From contig MU619245.1 of the NCBI GenBank assembly GCA_025201805.1, positions 303,268 to 367,267 on the forward strand: a DNA stretch of 64,000 nt, in the 5' to 3' direction. The notes beneath the pieces are model-generated. The model was not told where the DNA came from, did not search any database, and saw only the letters and a list, made by a program, of their open reading frames with translations. Numbering within the stretch: the first letter of the stretch is position 1; every line of letters begins with the position of its first letter. Shown in pieces: positions 1 through 11,993 of this stretch. Both the position numbers and the translations under genes were made by a program. Source of the DNA: Parasitella parasitica (Eukaryota > Mucoromycota > Mucoromycetes > Mucorales > Mucoraceae).

Positions 1-34
<34 letters not shown>

Positions 35-236
35 TGCACTGATTTATTCGAGCAAAAAGTGATGAAAGTTACTATGTGTCATAGGCACCGTACACCGTAA
101 CTGTCAAATTGCACAGTGTTGTTCAACAATGGGTTGTGCAGTGACGCCTTTTACTTTTTCTTTGACTATAAAAAGCTTCAGGGGACCTTTGCATTGTACT
201 TTTTTCCAATTCGCTTTTCAATCTGTCAATCTAGCC
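1..236. other. Window start: A32 homopolymer and upstream region of SUV3
   Basis: Bases 1-32 are an uninterrupted run of A, then AT-rich sequence up to the SUV3 start. No gene is visible. The open stretch on the plus strand before the SUV3 ATG is only the in-frame extension of its first exon. Confidence 0.7.
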
Positions 237-2751
237 ATGTTGCGAATCTTTCCACTAAGACAAAGTGCAGCTTATTTGGCTCGGACGACCGCATATAGAC
301 CATTGTACTCTAGATTTCTTACACACACTCCAACTTGCTTGAGAACTTTATCAAACTCCAGTGCCTTGAAGCGCAATGTCCAGAAATCTCCTTCTCGGCT
401 TACACTTGGCTCTACAACTCCAAGTAAAGATCTGAAATGGGTGCAAAGAAGTAAGCAAGAGAAAGGGATATTGTGCTTGATTGTGTCGTGCTAATACGGA
501 ATTCATTAGATCTGAGGATTAAATTGCGTAACTTATCCGATAAAGACAGTATTCGCCGAAAATCCAAAGATTTGGGTATTGCAAACAAACTTTACAAACA
601 GATTGTCAGTAACTTTGTCAAAGAAGCATCGCTCGAAAAAATACCTCGTATCACTGCTTCGCAATTACACGATTCGATCACTGAAAATAATGACGAATGT
701 AAGAGGTTTTGAAGACAGCCTGTCAAACAGAAACTAACTTGTACTGCACAGCTTTCATCGACAAGGAATTGGAATCAGCATTCTTTACGTTTGCTGAGCC
801 ATTTCTCCCCAAGGGCAAGTTTGAAAAGTTCCAATCGCTTCGGTCAATCAGTGATATACGATTCCCTAGTGAGTGGTTTCCAGACGCACGGCAGATGAAA
901 AGGTACAAAAGACGATAAAAAAATATATAATGGAACTTGCTTTAATCTAGTCGTATTCTAGAAAAATCATCCTTCATGTAGGACCGACTAATAGCGGGAA
1001 AACTTATCGAGCATTAAAGCGATTGGAAGGCGCAGAATCTGGCATCTATTGCGGGCCGTTACGTTTGTTGGCACACGAAATCTTTGAAAAGATGAATGAG
1101 AATGGCGTGGCATGTAATTTATTGACGGGCGAGGAAAGGAGAGAAGTGTCGCCGTTTGCACCTTTGACAAGTTCGACCGTTGAGATGGCATCGCTTAATA
1201 AAACAATGGACGTCGCTGTTATTGATGAAATCCAGTTAATTGCAGACCCAGATCGAGGCTGGGCTTGGACACAAGCCCTGCTAGGCTTAAAAGCCAAAGA
1301 AATACATCTTTGTGGTGAAGCATCAGCTGTGCCCTTAGTCAAGAAGATTTGCGAAACCTTGGACGAGGAGGTTGTTGTCAATGAGTATCAACGCCTGACA
1401 CCATTTACTGTGGACTTCAATACACTAAATAATGATCTAAGTAAAGTGACCAAGGGTGATTGCGTGGTTGCTTTTTCTAGAAAAACTATTTTCAGCTTGA
1501 AAGAAATGATTGAGGCAAAAACAGGTCTGCGATGTGCTGTTGCTTATGGCAGCCTTCCTCCTGGTAAATACACTAATGCGAGTTTTGTGGCTCTGGCTAA
1601 CTTTGTGTATTTAGAAACTCGTGCATTGCAAGCCAAGGCTTTCAACGACCCTGAAAGTGGATTTGACGTACTAGTAGCATCTGATGCAGTTGGTATGGGA
1701 CTTAATCTGAATATTCGACGAATCATCTTTTCAACCATCCAAAAGTTTGATGGACACGGCTTCAGTTATGTCAGTACACCCCAGCTGAAGCAAATCGCTG
1801 GACGAGCAGGTAGATTCAATACAGCTTACAGCAAGGGTGAAGTTACCACGTAAGACTAGGATGTGTATTTATCGTGAAAAAACCCTAATATGTTTTACAG
1901 ATTAAGACGGGGAGACATAAACCATGTAAACCTCGCTGTGTCTGCACCCACAGTTCCTCTTCAGGTACGCTGTTAAGCTCATACGAAATGGCTTGGTTGC
2001 TTAAACATTCTCTAGATGGCAGGATTACAACCCACTGTAGATATTTTAGAATTATTCGCTTTACAATTGCCTCAAGAAAAGTTTTCTGGATTGCTAGTAA
2101 GCTTCTCGAGTCGAGACTACCTGTGCAACATTTAAACTGACACTTTCTTTAGCAAAAATTCGAAGATTTTGCTTCTGTAAATGGAAATTACTTTTTGTGC
2201 AACTACAAGGATCAAAAGGTAATGAAAGATTGCAGGGTGTCTTCTCGTTTCCATACTAAATAGCATCTTGCAGATAATTGCAGACAAGATCGAACACATA
2301 CAACTGCCCTTGAAAGATAGATACCAATTCGTCACAGCTCCAGTTAGCATTCGTACTGAATCCTCGATAGACACGATTGTGCACCTTGCAGACAAGTTTA
2401 GCAAAAATGAGATATGCACATTAAATGATGTCATTAGCCTACCAAATATTACGACTGGATCAGCATTAGAACTTGTCGCTTTAGAGAGTGCGCATAAAAA
2501 TATTATGCTGTATATGTGGTTGAGGTAAGCGATAGCAATCAACGTTAAATGCTTACTAACCTTTTTTGCATTCTAGCATGCGCTACCCGGACGTATTCAC
2601 AACAACCCAAGAACTTGCAAATTCTATGAAAATTCGCTGTGAGGTCATGATTGATGATCTACTAAAAAGTACGATCATTGAAAAGGTCAAGACAAGAGGC
2701 ATTAAAGCTAAGAAGAAGTTGCCCAAGCAACCTAGTAAAATACTAGTTTGA
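237..2751 (+). CDS. SUV3: Mitochondrial ATP-dependent RNA helicase SUV3
   Basis: DExH-box RNA helicase of the mitochondrial RNA degradosome, which unwinds RNA for the partner exonuclease. The model has ten exons: 237-450, 510-698, 752-902, 962-1563, 1615-1849, 1901-1964, 2016-2096, 2153-2218, 2274-2524, 2577-2751, giving 675 aa. Seen: an Arg/Ser-rich presequence without acidic residues in the first 40 residues, Walker A GPTNSGKT just after the fourth exon begins, motif II DEIQ, and motif VI QIAGRAGRF. The intron at 1564-1614 is a multiple of three and open, so a naive reading runs through it; removing it restores the family sequence SLPPETR. The C-terminus is basic. The start at 237 is the first Met giving a mitochondrial leader. 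Identity is firm; a few splice sites are inferred from consensus alone. Confidence 0.93.
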
Positions 2752-3142
2752 TTATTATTTAGTTGAAGAGCATTTTATTTTAGATTTTTCCCTCCTCTTT
2801 CACATAGGATTGTATTTAGATTATAAAACTTTTTGTAGATCAAAAGAAAAGTGATTTTTTCGCTTGAAACAAATCCTATCAAACTAACATGTACACAATG
2901 CCATTTTCAGACATAATATATTTTTTTTTCACTGTGTTACCAATAGACTGAAGATAGAACTGTTTCTGTCGTCATGATTTGTACCGAGATTTCATAATAT
3001 TTACGTCATGCTGATCCTAAATCGAACAATATATGACTACAAATCAAGTTTTTTTTTGTATATAAATAGAGACCAAGCAACCGCATTTAAACATTTTGAT
3101 TTCATTAACAATAACAATAAATCAAATAACAAATATCTCAAC
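2752..3142. other. Intergenic: SUV3 3' region and promoter of the small MGSxxSC protein
   Basis: AT-rich and without a credible ORF. It holds the TATA-like box at 3061-3067 and an A-rich leader (AATAAC-type repeats) just before the next start codon. Confidence 0.6.
3061..3067 (+). promoter_or_regulatory. TATA box of the small MGSxxSC gene
   Basis: TATAAAT lies about 80 bp upstream of the ATG at 3143, in the context GTATATAAATAGAG. The spacing and match suggest a strong, TATA-driven promoter. This is inferred from sequence only. Confidence 0.6.
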
Positions 3143-3337
3143 ATGGGCTCTATATTCTCTTGTCTAAGTGGCATTGTCAGCTCGATTGCCTCTCTTTTCT
3201 CTGGTCTTATTAGCGGCATCGCTGGTTTCTTACAGTCCATTGTGTCTGCAATTACTCGCTGCATTACCGGTATCTTTAATGCTATTGGCAGATGCTTATC
3301 TTGTGGTGGTGGTAGAAGAAGACGAGCAAGGGTCTAG
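3143..3337 (+). CDS. Small amphipathic membrane-type protein with N-myristoylation-like start
   Basis: A single-exon 64-aa protein. It starts MGSIFSCLSG, which fits an N-myristoylation signal (Gly2, Ser6) with an adjacent Cys7 suited to palmitoylation. The middle (about residues 8-48) is a string of Ile/Leu/Ala/Ser/Gly with glycines at intervals, like a membrane hairpin or amphipathic helix. It then has Cys residues (RCLSCGGG) and ends in a basic RRRRARV tail. From general knowledge, similar tiny proteins with an MG start, a repetitive hydrophobic core and a CC/Arg tail recur in fungal genomes without a known role. The ATG has a TATA box about 80 bp upstream and an A-rich leader. I do not know its function; it probably sits on the cytosolic face of a membrane. 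Confidence 0.75.
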   Translation: MGSIFSCLSGIVSSIASLFSGLISGIAGFLQSIVSAITRCITGIFNAIGRCLSCGGGRRRRARV

Positions 3338-4416
3338 TAAAACGAAAACACACCGTTTACACTGATTAATGCTTATGTACATATACAAATATTCCAACTA
3401 AATACAACTACAAATAATTGGCAAATGCAGAGGATTTTAATTCTTTGTGTATGAAATAAATTTTTTTTTTTTTTTTGAAATGTATCGTCATTGAATACGA
3501 ATTCCAAGGAAGATGCCATTAAGAATCCATTCATCACAATAACCTCAGGATCGGCCTATGTGGATGTCGTCTTGAATATGTTTCAAAAAATCAAAAATCA
3601 CTAAAACAGTAATTTATCCAGATCGAAAATGAAATGAAGGCCCGCTCAGGGGGGCGAGTGCTTTTGACATTTTGAAAACGATTATGAATATAAACACGAA
3701 TGTGTAGTTAGAGATTAACAAGGCTTATATCGCATATTTGAGTTGGATAATGCGTGAGTACATATTATTTTAAGCAGTTTATGCACATGAAGATCTTAAA
3801 ATCTATTTTCCTGTTTTGGCGGTACAAAGACGATAATGGATTGAATTATGGATGGAAGAGGACCTAATTGCAGCTGCCAGCTCGTATATTACGATGATTC
3901 ACAGTTGTGAGGAATGTGTCATTCCACACTGGTCAGCTCTGTTGAAATAGTTGTAGAGGATCCAATATTTTCGCAGTTAGCACATAAACGTCTAGTGTTG
4001 ATAATTATGTGTAAATTGCCGATGCTGTACAGCAAAATTTGCTACCGATATTCTCAGTTACCTTTACTTGTATAAGATCAAGGCAGTATTTCATTAGGGA
4101 TGTCCAAATTAAACAGATCATAGAAGCATGGGGTTATGCAAATCGTGGATGCATGATTTATAATTTGTTGCATCAAAAGATGGGTGACGGCTAGTGATTT
4201 GTGGTTCTCAATTAGACAAATTATAGATGGTCTTTTTTTTTCCTCCTCTCTTTTCTTGTTTTTATAGTTGTATAGAAAGAATACTTTAGTGGAAATTGAT
4301 GAGTTCTGTGCATTCAATAAAGAGCGGTAAATAATTTGATAGTCTGATTATGTTATACGTTTGCTGAACGAATTGAGTAGACGAAGAATATCCGAACGAA
4401 GTTTGCATAAATAATA
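3338..4416. other. Intergenic, about 1.1 kb, with one open remnant
   Basis: Mostly AT-rich noncoding DNA with a T-run near 3460-3476. Positions 3479-3604 (+) read open for 41 codons (including NPFITITSGSAYVDVV) and end in TAA, but there is no start codon and a TGA precedes it. It may be a piece of a decayed gene or chance. Nothing else is supported. Confidence 0.4.
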
Positions 4417-6460
4417 ATGCCCCAACAAAAGTATCTGCGAGCAGAAAGTGGGGTTTGATTTGGGTATTCTCAATGGTACAAGTAGTAATACTTTATATAG
4501 ACATTACAGACAAGAGCAAAATGAAAATCAAGATTCAAGCGACAAGGACGATCAAGATCAAAGCGAGTTGGATTACAAAAGCATCATTACCCATGAAGGG
4601 GGTAATATTACGTCAAAAGCCCGATACTCAACCGACAATTATAGCTTGAACTCTGTTCTGAACGGAAGACGCAGTAAACTTCAGCGCAAAAAGAGCAGTG
4701 TAGTTACTCGGGGCATGGATTTTATTCGAAAAATGAAATGGAAGTCCAATGAAACTAGCGCTGTAGGCAAGCGACGCTTCTCACAGCCAGATATAGATCC
4801 CGCAGATACGGTTAATTGGAGAGCTAGCTGGAGCACGCAAAATACACCTCGTGCCAGCATAGATGGCACTTTGCTACCAGAAGAGTTCATCATGCCTCTG
4901 CCCTCTGTATCATCGACACAGGTCGAGCACAAAAATTTAGCTCCTATTCACGAAGCATATGCAGAGCAGTATTCCAGAGCGTTACACACACCCTCCCGCT
5001 TTTTACCCCAAAATCAAGCAGTAATCACTACCAAAGCGGATGGCACAATATTGCTATTCAACGACATTGCATCTCTTTGCTTCAAGATTGATAAGTCATA
5101 CATTGGAAAATCCATTTTGACCAGCTTGTTGGAAGATCCATTCAGAGCACAAATAACGGGCATACTTGAACGTAGGAAATACAATCGATACAGCACAAGG
5201 CAGCAATCCGATTGTATTAACAGAGGCCTGGTGCTCGTTTGCGGAACAATTGTAAGTTTTGTCTTTCCAGAGCTGATTTCGGAAAATTTATGTTCATATC
5301 TAGACGCCCATAGTAAAGGCGAATCGAGTTAAATCAGTGGCCTCTTTGTGGCTCAAGGAAAAAAGCTCAGACAACGGTGGCCATATCTACTTGTGGATCT
5401 TTGAAGAAATCTATGAAACATCATTGTCTGTGTACGTGGATTCCGAATGCATCATTCGACGAGTGTTGGGTACGATGATTGATATTTACGAATACAAAGA
5501 GGAAGAAATCATCGGAAGGCCTGTCAATTGCTTGGTGCCAGCATTGTCGAAAGAGAAAAGAGACGATAATCTGGAAAAAATGGACAGGCTAAAGTTTTTC
5601 GGTAGCAAGTCTAGTCAGGGCATATCATTTCCGGTCATTTTGAGCCTGAACAGACATGTGGCTATTGGAAACGACGACTTGGCTAGCTTTGTGGTGAAAC
5701 TTACTTCGCTGCCTTCAATCACTGGTCTGATGACTGCATCCCGCTCAACTGGAATAGTAACTAACCTCAGTCCTGTCCCTGCGAAATATCTATTTGGCCG
5801 ATCTGTCAGCGACATTATCAACCAATTTCACTTTAAGGAGCTTATACCTTTATTGCCAAACATCATTGAAAAGAGCAAACATAATGTCATGAGCAACCAT
5901 ATGTGTCGTCGAGCGCTGATGGACGAACAACCGGGAGAAAAGCCAGTGATTTACGTCGTGCATCGAGATGGAAGTCAATTTGAAGTAGAACTACAACTGA
6001 CATTTACCGAGGAATTCATTGATGTTTGCATCAGCTATGATAGAATCGATGCTATTTCGAAACATGAGAAAAGAAGAAAGCAGCAGCAACAGCAGCAGCA
6101 GCAGCGTATAGAATCTGTCAAAAGTATCGACAAACAAAGACCATTAAGAATTAGCTCTTTTGGGAATGTAGATCAACATCGCAAATTGTTTCCCTTATTA
6201 GGAAACAATAACAACGTTGACACTAATCATAACATGTTTGTGTCCCTCAATGAATTACCTCCAAGTCCTCCACAACAGTATCACAAACAACGACATTTCT
6301 TGGATGACTATGTGATATTGGACGTATTGGGACAAGGGACATATGGAATGGCTAAATTGGCATATCGAAAAGACGATCCATCACAAAAGAAACTTGTGAT
6401 AAAGTATATTATCAAGTCAAAAATTATTGTTGATTCATGGATTAGGTATCTTATAGTGTT

Positions 6461-6497
<37 letters not shown>

Positions 6498-7186
6498 AAG
6501 CATCTGTTAATATCTGTCACATACATTTTAGGGATCGTCAGCTAGGATCCATCCCTATGGAAATCCATATACTAAAGACACTGCAGAAATACCCACATGT
6601 TAATTGCTGCCGATTAGTAACTAGCTCAGAAGATGAAGATTACTACTTTGTAGTGATGGAGTTGCTAGGCGACGGGATGGACTTGTTTGATTACATTGAA
6701 GTGAATAAAAACATTTCAGAAAGCGAAATGCGAGCCATATTCTATCAAGTAGCCTGCGCTGTTAAACACCTGCATGAACACCGTATTGTCCATCGAGATA
6801 TCAAAGACGAAAACATCATTTTAGATCAAGAGGGCACTGTTCATTTGATTGATTTTGGATGTGCAACGTATTACAGAAAGGATCGAAAGTTTGATACTTT
6901 TACAGGCACATTGGAATACTGTGCTCCTGAGATACTCAAGGGAAAGCCGTACGCAGGACCTCCACAGGACATTTGGGCTAGCGGTATATTATTGTACACT
7001 CTCATGTACCGAGAAAATCCATTTTACAACATTGATGATATCATGGAAACCGAGTTGCGAGTGCCACATGTGATTTCGCAAGAATCCCTGGATTTACTCG
7101 AAAAAATGCTGCAACGGGATATTAACAGGAGAATTACTGTGGACGAGGTACTGGAACATCCATGGTTCCATAGCATGTGCTTATAA
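4417..7186 (+). CDS. PAS-domain-containing serine/threonine protein kinase (PASK/Psk1-like)
   Basis: Nutrient-sensing kinase that in yeast (Psk1/Psk2) tunes sugar partitioning and translation. Model: 4417-4430, 4501-5251, 5304-6445, 6532-7186, 853 aa. The N-terminal half holds a PAS-like region, with SVASLWLKEK and IYLWIFEEI matching the Psk family. A polyQ run follows. The kinase domain shows LGQGTYG, VIKYI (catalytic Lys), HRDIKDEN, DFG and APE. Removing intron 6446-6531 gives the conserved WIRDRQLGSIP junction; removing 5252-5303 gives GTITPIVK. The first exon is tiny (14 nt): no in-frame ATG exists near the long N-terminal exon, but ATG 4417 spliced over 4431-4500 enters its frame exactly, so the start is inferred. 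The last intron carries a (GA)n microsatellite. Confidence 0.9.
6463..6493 (+). repeat. (GA)n microsatellite inside PAS-kinase intron 3
   Basis: About 15 GA units lie between the donor at 6446 and the acceptor at 6531. Length variation here would alter only intron size. Confidence 0.95.
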
Positions 7187-7926
7187 GTGTAGTAATAAAG
7201 TATTCTTGGATTTTGAGGTATTTATTAATTTTTGCTGATATCATTCCAGCAAGATGTAACACGAGGTCTGAAGGATCCATTGCTAACATGCGACATGACT
7301 GGACTCTTGAATCATTATGAGATAGATTTTAAGTTTTCGTACCAGGTTATAGTGAGCCAGTGAATAGGAGGTATTTTTCGACTGCGGTAAATAGCCAAAT
7401 AAGTATAAATCTACTACACTGGTGTACAATGAACGAATCAAAAAGGGAGTCCAGACCAGTTGAACTGGATCTGTCAACCCGGAAAAGTGATTTTAGTTAT
7501 ATTTAGCGTGATTCGGTGTTCTTGATAGTTTTTCCATTGTGGATAACCATGATCTAAATTGATCTGTTATGACTAAATTCTGTAAAGCATCCTAATAGTC
7601 TATGAACTAACAAAACTTTAAATTAAAATTGATACAGAGGGATGGCTTTTGATCCAACTTCATTGAAGGTCAATGCAATTAATAGATAAACGACAACAAC
7701 AACAACAACAACAAACCACGCGATTACTGAGAACTGTTCACACACAGCTTCAATATTCTCCCATAGACAATATGTGTGCCACAATCCCAGTTACAAATGT
7801 ATGCGAGACAGTCAGCTATTGAAACTCCCTTTTCATGGTGGATAACAGAGGTATAAATAGGCCAGAATGCTCTTTCTCCTGTTTATAATTCGTATTTCAC
7901 ATTTCTCACGCACTCATATCAACAAG
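7187..7926. other. Intergenic between PAS kinase and alpha-arrestin
   Basis: AT-rich. It contains a short CAA microsatellite near 7694-7715 and the arrestin TATA box at 7852-7858. No further gene is seen. Confidence 0.6.
7852..7858 (+). promoter_or_regulatory. TATA box of the alpha-arrestin gene
   Basis: TATAAAT in GGTATAAATAGGCC lies 69-75 bp upstream of the ATG at 7927. It matches the TATA-to-ATG spacing of the small gene at 3143. Confidence 0.6.
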
Positions 7927-9150
7927 ATGGATAAATTAAGGTCCTCTACCAAGGTGAAGATTCATATAGAAAGCGAAAATTTAATCATGTATGGCTCATC
8001 AGCAGAGTCTGCTGGATGTGTATTAAGAGGAGTCATGTCATTGAAATTGCAAGAGCCTGCCAAAATAAAATCAATTGCGCTAGAATTGGTCGGCAAGATG
8101 GCTGTAACCTGGACAGAAGGTTTGTACTATTTCGGCTGCAATTGACGCTTTTAATTTAATTCATTTTAAATAGGCTTAGGCAATGGCCATGATAGACTAT
8201 TCCGTGAAGAAAAATCTGTCTTGAATCATACATGGACATTTGTTCCTAAAGAAGCTAAACTGCATTTAATGAACGCTGGAGATTATACGTATGACTTTGA
8301 GCTTGCACTCCCTGGAGATTTGCCTGAATCTACATATGTGCCCAACTTTTACACTGTACAGTACCACCTCAAAGCTACGATTGAACGTTCCACCTTTATG
8401 CCCAATATCAACCTTCGCAAAATCTTTTACATTTCTCGCCAACTATTACCACTTACACCCGATTTTTTAGAGCCAGTAGCTGTAGCAAACCAATGGTCGA
8501 ATAAACTAGACTACGAAATTACATTACCCAGCAAAATTTACACCCATGGCGATCAAATACCCATTACGATTCGAATTACGCCTCTAACAAACTCGCTGCG
8601 TGTGCGACACTTGTCCTGCACCCTCAAAGAATACATGATCTGTCGTGCGGCTGGATCTGCTGCCGGGATATTGAATACCCGTCCCCGAGCTCACGGCCGA
8701 GTTCTGTTTTCCTCAAGGGACGACAAATTTGGGCGAACAAACAATTCAACTTCACAGGCTGACAACTTTATCGAATGGACCAAAGTGCAGACCATTCCAT
8801 TGCCTACGTCGGTACAGGATCTACAGTGCGATATTCAAAATGAAGCCGTTCGCATCAGACACAAGATCAAGTTTGTTCTGTCGCTTATAAATGCGGATGG
8901 CCATGTTTCGGAATTGAGGGCGGCTCTACCCATCACTATATGTGCCGTAAACAAAACAGGGCTGCCTGCTTATGAAGAAGCATGGCGAAGTTTGCCGTAT
9001 GACCCAGCTGCCTTTTTGACTCTCCTCTATCATAGCAATAACGATACCCCAGCTTTGCCCTCTTACAACTCCATTGTAGACAATTGCTCACTTGTTGCTG
9101 CCAACAACCCACCAACGTATGAGGAAATTCCTTGTTTAGTATCTCGTTGA
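7927..9150 (+). CDS. Alpha-arrestin (ART-like ubiquitin-ligase adaptor)
   Basis: Arrestin-related trafficking adaptor: such proteins recruit Rsp5/NEDD4-type ligases to plasma-membrane transporters. Two exons, 7927-8119 and 8174-9150, give 389 aa. The N-terminal arrestin fold is visible (VKIHIESENLIMYG, then LRGVMSLKLQEPAKIKSIAL) as is the characteristic DYTYDFELALPGDLPEST segment. The C-terminal arrestin half follows (YEITLPSKIYTHGDQIPITI). The tail carries PY-type motifs LPAYEE, LPSYNS and PPTYEE, the docking sites for WW domains of Rsp5. I chose the second Met (7927) because upstream residues are hydrophobic leader-like and the TATA box sits at 7852. The nearby sugar porter is a plausible but unproven kind of client. 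Confidence 0.88.
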
Positions 9151-9666
9151 ATACTTGATTGCTGTAAATTTTATAAATTCTCTTTGTAAATACTCACCTT
9201 TCCTACACTGTAATAAATCTTTGTTTACTTAAACTCCTTTTTGTTTCCTGACCGTTGTCAAGTGAGTGACATTTAAATGTACACAATAATAGATACAGGT
9301 GTAGCATTGGGGCACACATGATACACGGTAAACGACTGAGTCTTTAGAATCCCTTATAGATTATAATATGAGTCAGGTCTTCATATTGTCTAGGAGACGA
9401 ACAGTATGAGCTTTATATATATATTTTTCTTGACAGTTTTACTTGATGATATACCGCATCATACGTTATATCTCACTCCTTACAATACTCTTGTAGAAAT
9501 TATCTTTTATTAGTAAAATAAAATCAATTCTAGTATAATGCAGTAAATCAAATAGTTTCCATGTCTACATATTTGGCTGAAATGAAAATTATCTTTTCCA
9601 AATTTATTTTGTACTGTGTTCAAGTAGAGACTGTTCGCTTGCTTTGTTGTTAGTTGTGTTAATCCA

Positions 9667-9690
9667 ACTCGCACTCGCACTCGCACTCGC
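9667..9690 (+). repeat. Tandem ACTCGC hexamer, four units
   Basis: Four perfect consecutive ACTCGC units in noncoding DNA. Confidence 0.95.
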
Positions 9691-10333
9691 TTGGTTGGGC
9701 AAAAAATTACTGACGCTTAAATCAGTGAGCTCGTCCTATTTCTGTTCTATTATGAATTCCTTTCACATTTATTAACATGGTTCGTCAGCAATGACCTACT
9801 ATTTTCTTCTCTTCCTTCCTTTAGCAAGTGCTCAGGTTGGCACCTTGCCCTTGCCTCTACTTGATTCATAGTTCTTCCAAAACTAGTTAATAATACTAAG
9901 TTTGATGACAAAAAGTTTTATTATTATATGATTGTACCTATACATAAATAGTATTCAACTTAATATCGGTTTGTTCGGCGCAGAGGATATATATATAATA
10001 TGCTAAGAAAAATGTATAACTTTATAGAAATAAAAATCAGACGCAAAAACTAATAATGGCTTTATGTATAAGAAAATACGCCATATATTTTTATACTAGG
10101 TTATTTCTATTGTAGCACTACTTGTTGTCATCATGGCGGTTGAACATTGAAAATGGTATGTAATATATATACCAATTATAAATTATTACAATATGTATCG
10201 ATACAACAACAACTTCTATTCCTTGTCATGCCTCTCTGGCACAACAAAATTTAAAAGTTATATGGGTATTTTTATCGTGATATTCATACCCCTTATTTTA
10301 ATGACTGAAACAAAAAACAGGCTTTGTTTGGCT

Positions 10334-10544
10334 CTTTATCGTAGTCTGTCAGCGATTATATGAGCTAACATCTAATATTTATAATAATTATAAAAAATAA
10401 AACTGTTTTTGCGTATAACTTTTGATAGAGACATTGCCCAGTGGAAATCAAGTTATGCTCAAATAGCGGTGGTCGTGCCTGTTTTCATGGCGCATGATAC
10501 AGGGTTTATTTTGATCTTTATCGAAACTTGTCAGCGATTATATG
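10334..10544 (+). repeat. Direct repeat pair with 182-bp spacing
   Basis: CTTTATCG followed five bases later by TGTCAGCGATTATATG occurs at 10334-10362 and again at 10516-10544. Both parts keep the same 182-bp offset, so an old tandem duplication of about 182 bp with diverged interior is likely. Confidence 0.7.
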
Positions 10545-11339
10545 CAATATTGATATAAAGATTGGTGCTATTATCTTCTGATTGCATATAACTCAGTGAG
10601 AAGCAAGTTTGAGTGATATCTAGCAAAGAAGATTTGAGACAGGATTCGAAATAACCGAATGGCAGCATACTGTTGAGATTGAATTGATAACCTATAGCTA
10701 TACATTCACTATGGGTAGAGGACCCACTATTTTGACTGAGAAGCAAGAGACATGAGCGTCAGAGTCAGAGGTAACATGGAAATGTCGTGATACGATTCGA
10801 TAAAACATGAACTCAAAGGGCATTTGTATGTAGTTTCATCGATCTAAAACATTATCTTTTCCCTGTTGCGCGCAGAGGATATATATATATAAGAACATGA
10901 TTTGCAAGAAGAAAGTAATTTTCAAATAGGCCAGTGTTGCATGTATCTAAAATGAATGTGGTATGATATCTATTCATTTGAGGGAGATAGTGTAGTCGTG
11001 GTTAATAACTTTTCAAATCACATTGCAGCAGATCTATGTATGAATACTAATTTTCTTTTATTTCAATTAAATACTATATATATATTTATAAAAACGAGAG
11101 GCGATGAGAAGTTGGAAGGGGAGGGGAGAGAGAGAGAGAGAGAGAAAACAGTGAGGGAGAAAGGATGTTGTAGAAAAACAGAAAAAAGATTGGTATTGTT
11201 TCTTGGCTAAAAGCTGCAATTCTCTTATTGTTTTTTCTTCATCAAATTTTTGCATGCATCAGTAAAGTAATGTATTACATTTAGAACGCAAATTTGCTGA
11301 AAGTCTATAGTATAAAGTGCTTGTGTCCGATTGAATAAT

Positions 11340-11962
11340 CTATGAGGAAGAAGAAGAAGGAGGGAAAGCGTGCTGGTTTGATCCTAATGATCCAATACGA
11401 AACACGCCTTGTTGTTGCAATTGAGTCTGTTGTTGCTGCGGTTGCTGTTGTTGTGGAGGTTTTTGAGATTTATCATCAATGGAATGTCTTCTTTGACGTT
11501 TTGTGATAGTTGAAGGGCCCCAGCGAGAAGTAGCAAATGTAATAGGCCTTCCACCAGATCCACCACCGCTTTGTTGTGTTGTAGGTGCGATATTTACCAT
11601 GTTACCTGATCCTGATGACCTTTTGTACATGGAATCTTGTGTTGTATTCAAGTTAGAGCCCATAGTAGGAATGGGGTTCTGCTGTAAAAACGTATTGGGT
11701 TTCTTTCCTCCATTGATATTCATTCCTATGCTGTTACTCGTAGTGTTTACATTGCCTTTCTGCGTCGCTAGGGTGGTGTTTGAGTTGCCACTACGATTTC
11801 GCTTCTTTATCACATTCGTTTTTAGACTTAAGGGTCGAACCACACCATGTAATTTCAAAAATAATCCACACGCATTACATAAGGGCTGCCCTTCTGGATT
11901 GCGACGCCATAATGGTGTGGTTGTTGTACTACAATTGGTGCATTTTGTGTTGGAGTTGCTAT

Positions 11963-11993
<31 letters not shown>

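Larger units (their letters stand above)
9151..11339. other. Long intergenic region (2.2 kb) with dispersed repeats
   Basis: No gene is supported. It holds four ACTCGC units (9667-9690), a 20-bp sequence present exactly twice (9978-9997 and 10870-10889), a 182-bp-spaced duplication (10334-10362 and 10516-10544), and a (GA)n tract near 11125-11146. The small ORFs here are low-complexity or lack homology I can recognise. Confidence 0.6.

Noticed and set aside
1564-1614. Reading straight through this segment of SUV3 as coding
   Set aside because: It is an in-frame intron of 51 nt with GTAAAT and TTTAG ends; removing it restores the conserved SLPPETR sequence.
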